Positions 63,182-64,000 of a stretch of 64,000 nucleotides of DNA are shown piece after piece (position 1 is the first letter of the stretch; each line of letters begins with the position of its first letter). The notes below the pieces were generated by a model. It was not told the DNA's origin. It did not search any database and saw only the letters and a list, made by a program, of their open reading frames with translations. A program made the position numbers and the translations under genes. This DNA comes from Demequina sp. NBRC 110054 (GTDB taxonomy: Bacteria > Actinomycetota > Actinomycetes > Actinomycetales > Demequinaceae), in assembly GCF_002090115.1 (NCBI RefSeq), contig NZ_BBRK01000006.1:372001-436000 (forward strand), given 5' to 3'.

Positions 63182-63457
63182 CGTGAGGTCCTTCCTTAGG
63201 TTCTTTTGGGGCTGGTCGTCCTCGGAGGGCCCACGCGCGGATGCGCGGGTCTCTCGTGGGATCTGGGACTGAATCTACCGGCGGCACATTGCCGGGAGGT
63301 CACACGGTGGTGCCTCAATTGGCACCTGGCGGGGCGCGTGGGCCGGAGGGTCGTCGGCGGCGGGGCCTCGTGAGCCCCGCCACCGACGGCGTGCGTTCCG
63401 GGTGTCCCGGATCGCCACCCGCGACGGTCGGTGACCTGCCGTGGGCGAAGGGTGGTG
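63182..63457. other. Gap between leuB and ilvE
   Basis: 276 bp. I see no gene. A copy of a short GC-rich hairpin may end leuB, but no convincing terminator or promoter was fixed. Confidence 0.4.
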
Positions 63458-64000
63458 CTAGCCGCGGATGCGTGCGGCGAGGGCGTCGCCGACCTCGGAG
63501 GTGCTGCGCACCGCGTCGCCCTTGGCCGCGGCGTCCGAGGCGACGGCCGCCTCGACCTTCGCCGCGAGCTCGGAGTAGCCGAGGAAGTCGAGCAGCATGC
63601 CGACCGAGAGGACGGTGGCCGACGGGTCGGCCTTGCCCTGGCCCGCGATGTCGGGCGCCGAGCCGTGGACCGGCTCGAACATCGACGGAGCCGTCTTGTC
63701 CGGGTTGACGTTGCCCGACGCGGCGAGGCCGATGCCGCCGGAGATGGCGGCGGCCTCGTCGGTCAGGATGTCGCCGAACAGGTTGTCCGTGACGATCACG
63801 TCGAACGACGCGGGGTCCGTGACCAGCTTGATGGTCGCGGCGTCCACGTGCAGGTAGTCCCACGTGACGGTCGGGAACTCGGCGGCCACGGCCTCGACCG
63901 AGCGGCGCCACAGGTGACCCGCGTGCACGAGCACGTTGTGCTTGTGCACGAGCGTCACGTGCTTGCGATCGCGCTTGGACGCGACGTCGAACGCGTAGCG
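63458..64000 (-). CDS. leuB: 3-isopropylmalate dehydrogenase, C-terminal part
   Basis: Oxidative decarboxylase of leucine synthesis. The frame is open to the window edge, so the start lies beyond it; about 180 residues are present. Markers: [19 protein letters not shown], the metal-ligand helix [21 protein letters not shown], and the NAD-loop [16 protein letters not shown]. ilvE paralogue B follows on the same strand. Confidence 0.95.
   Translation of the reverse strand, partial: RYAFDVASKRDRKHVTLVHKHNVLVHAGHLWRRSVEAVAAEFPTVTWDYLHVDAATIKLVTDPASFDVIVTDNLFGDILTDEAAAISGGIGLAASGNVNPDKTAPSMFEPVHGSAPDIAGQGKADPSATVLSVGMLLDFLGYSELAAKVEAAVASDAAAKGDAVRSTSEVGDALAARIRG

Overview
The window is a 64 kb piece of a very GC-rich actinobacterial chromosome. 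Gene content and style (ValRS, ClpX-ClpP2-ClpP1, trigger factor, DUF6318 lipoprotein, class-E-type LAxTG anchor, Eis-like acetyltransferases, many GTG/TTG starts, leaderless regulator genes) point to the Micrococcales, perhaps near Demequinaceae or Cellulomonadaceae. The genus is a guess. No rRNA, phage, transposase gene or CRISPR array was seen. Two tRNAs (Pro-UGG, Gly-UCC) are present.

Layout. 1-1767: end of valS. 2030-3332: a DUF559 nuclease-like gene enclosed by 64-bp two-part terminal inverted repeats, which looks like a small mobile or cargo unit. 3421-6187: clpX, then clpP2 and clpP1 (overlapping). 6367-8971: two DUF4190 membrane proteins and tig. 9274-16671: CDF-like transporter, MarR/MFS pair, DUF1304 protein, LAxTG-anchored discoidin protein, orphan FGGY sugar kinase, and a hydrolase-TetR operon with a twin operator over its promoter. 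16850-22814: SLC13 transporter, aldo/keto reductase, secreted phospholipase A2, MBL hydrolase, two tRNAs, membrane/secreted HNH-Excalibur nuclease. 22851-27802: three-domain aminotransferase, reductase, DUF1761 and SRPBCC proteins. 27931-29799: cysteine-rich leader peptide, cysK, cysE.

29850-37946: DUF4345 protein with divergent AraC regulator, possible small RNA, Dps, CoA-binding protein, two tandem Eis-type acetyltransferases, YgjP-like metallopeptidase, and an ECF sigma factor translationally coupled to a membrane-anchored MltG-type transglycosylase. 37972-44420: a branched-chain aminotransferase, two unknown proteins, LysR with divergent threonine dehydratase, and an MFS-MarR operon behind a 32-bp palindrome. 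44735-47305: a visibly less GC-rich accessory patch with a PUA/EVE-like-HNH nuclease, a DUF6318 lipoprotein and a PKD-type secreted protein. 47324-58144: M50 peptidase, three alpha/beta hydrolases with membrane proteins, a DrrAB-type ABC exporter, an MFS pump with divergent TetR, and an acyl-CoA synthetase. 58340-64000: PEBP protein, SHOCT/response regulator/histidine kinase operon, OsmC protein, a second ilvE, and the 3' part of leuB.

Three themes cross the window. (1) The short motif GGGACGATGCG (either strand) recurs in intergenic DNA far more often than expected, sometimes in tandem and once paired into a terminator-like hairpin. (2) Seven genes, mostly regulators or regulated operons, have a -10-like hexamer ending exactly 6 nt before the start codon, predicting leaderless mRNAs with operators lying on the promoter. 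(3) The strongest candidates for undescribed biology are the inverted-repeat DUF559 unit, the cysteine-rich leader of cysKE, the ECF sigma-MltG pair and the PUA/EVE-like-HNH nuclease.
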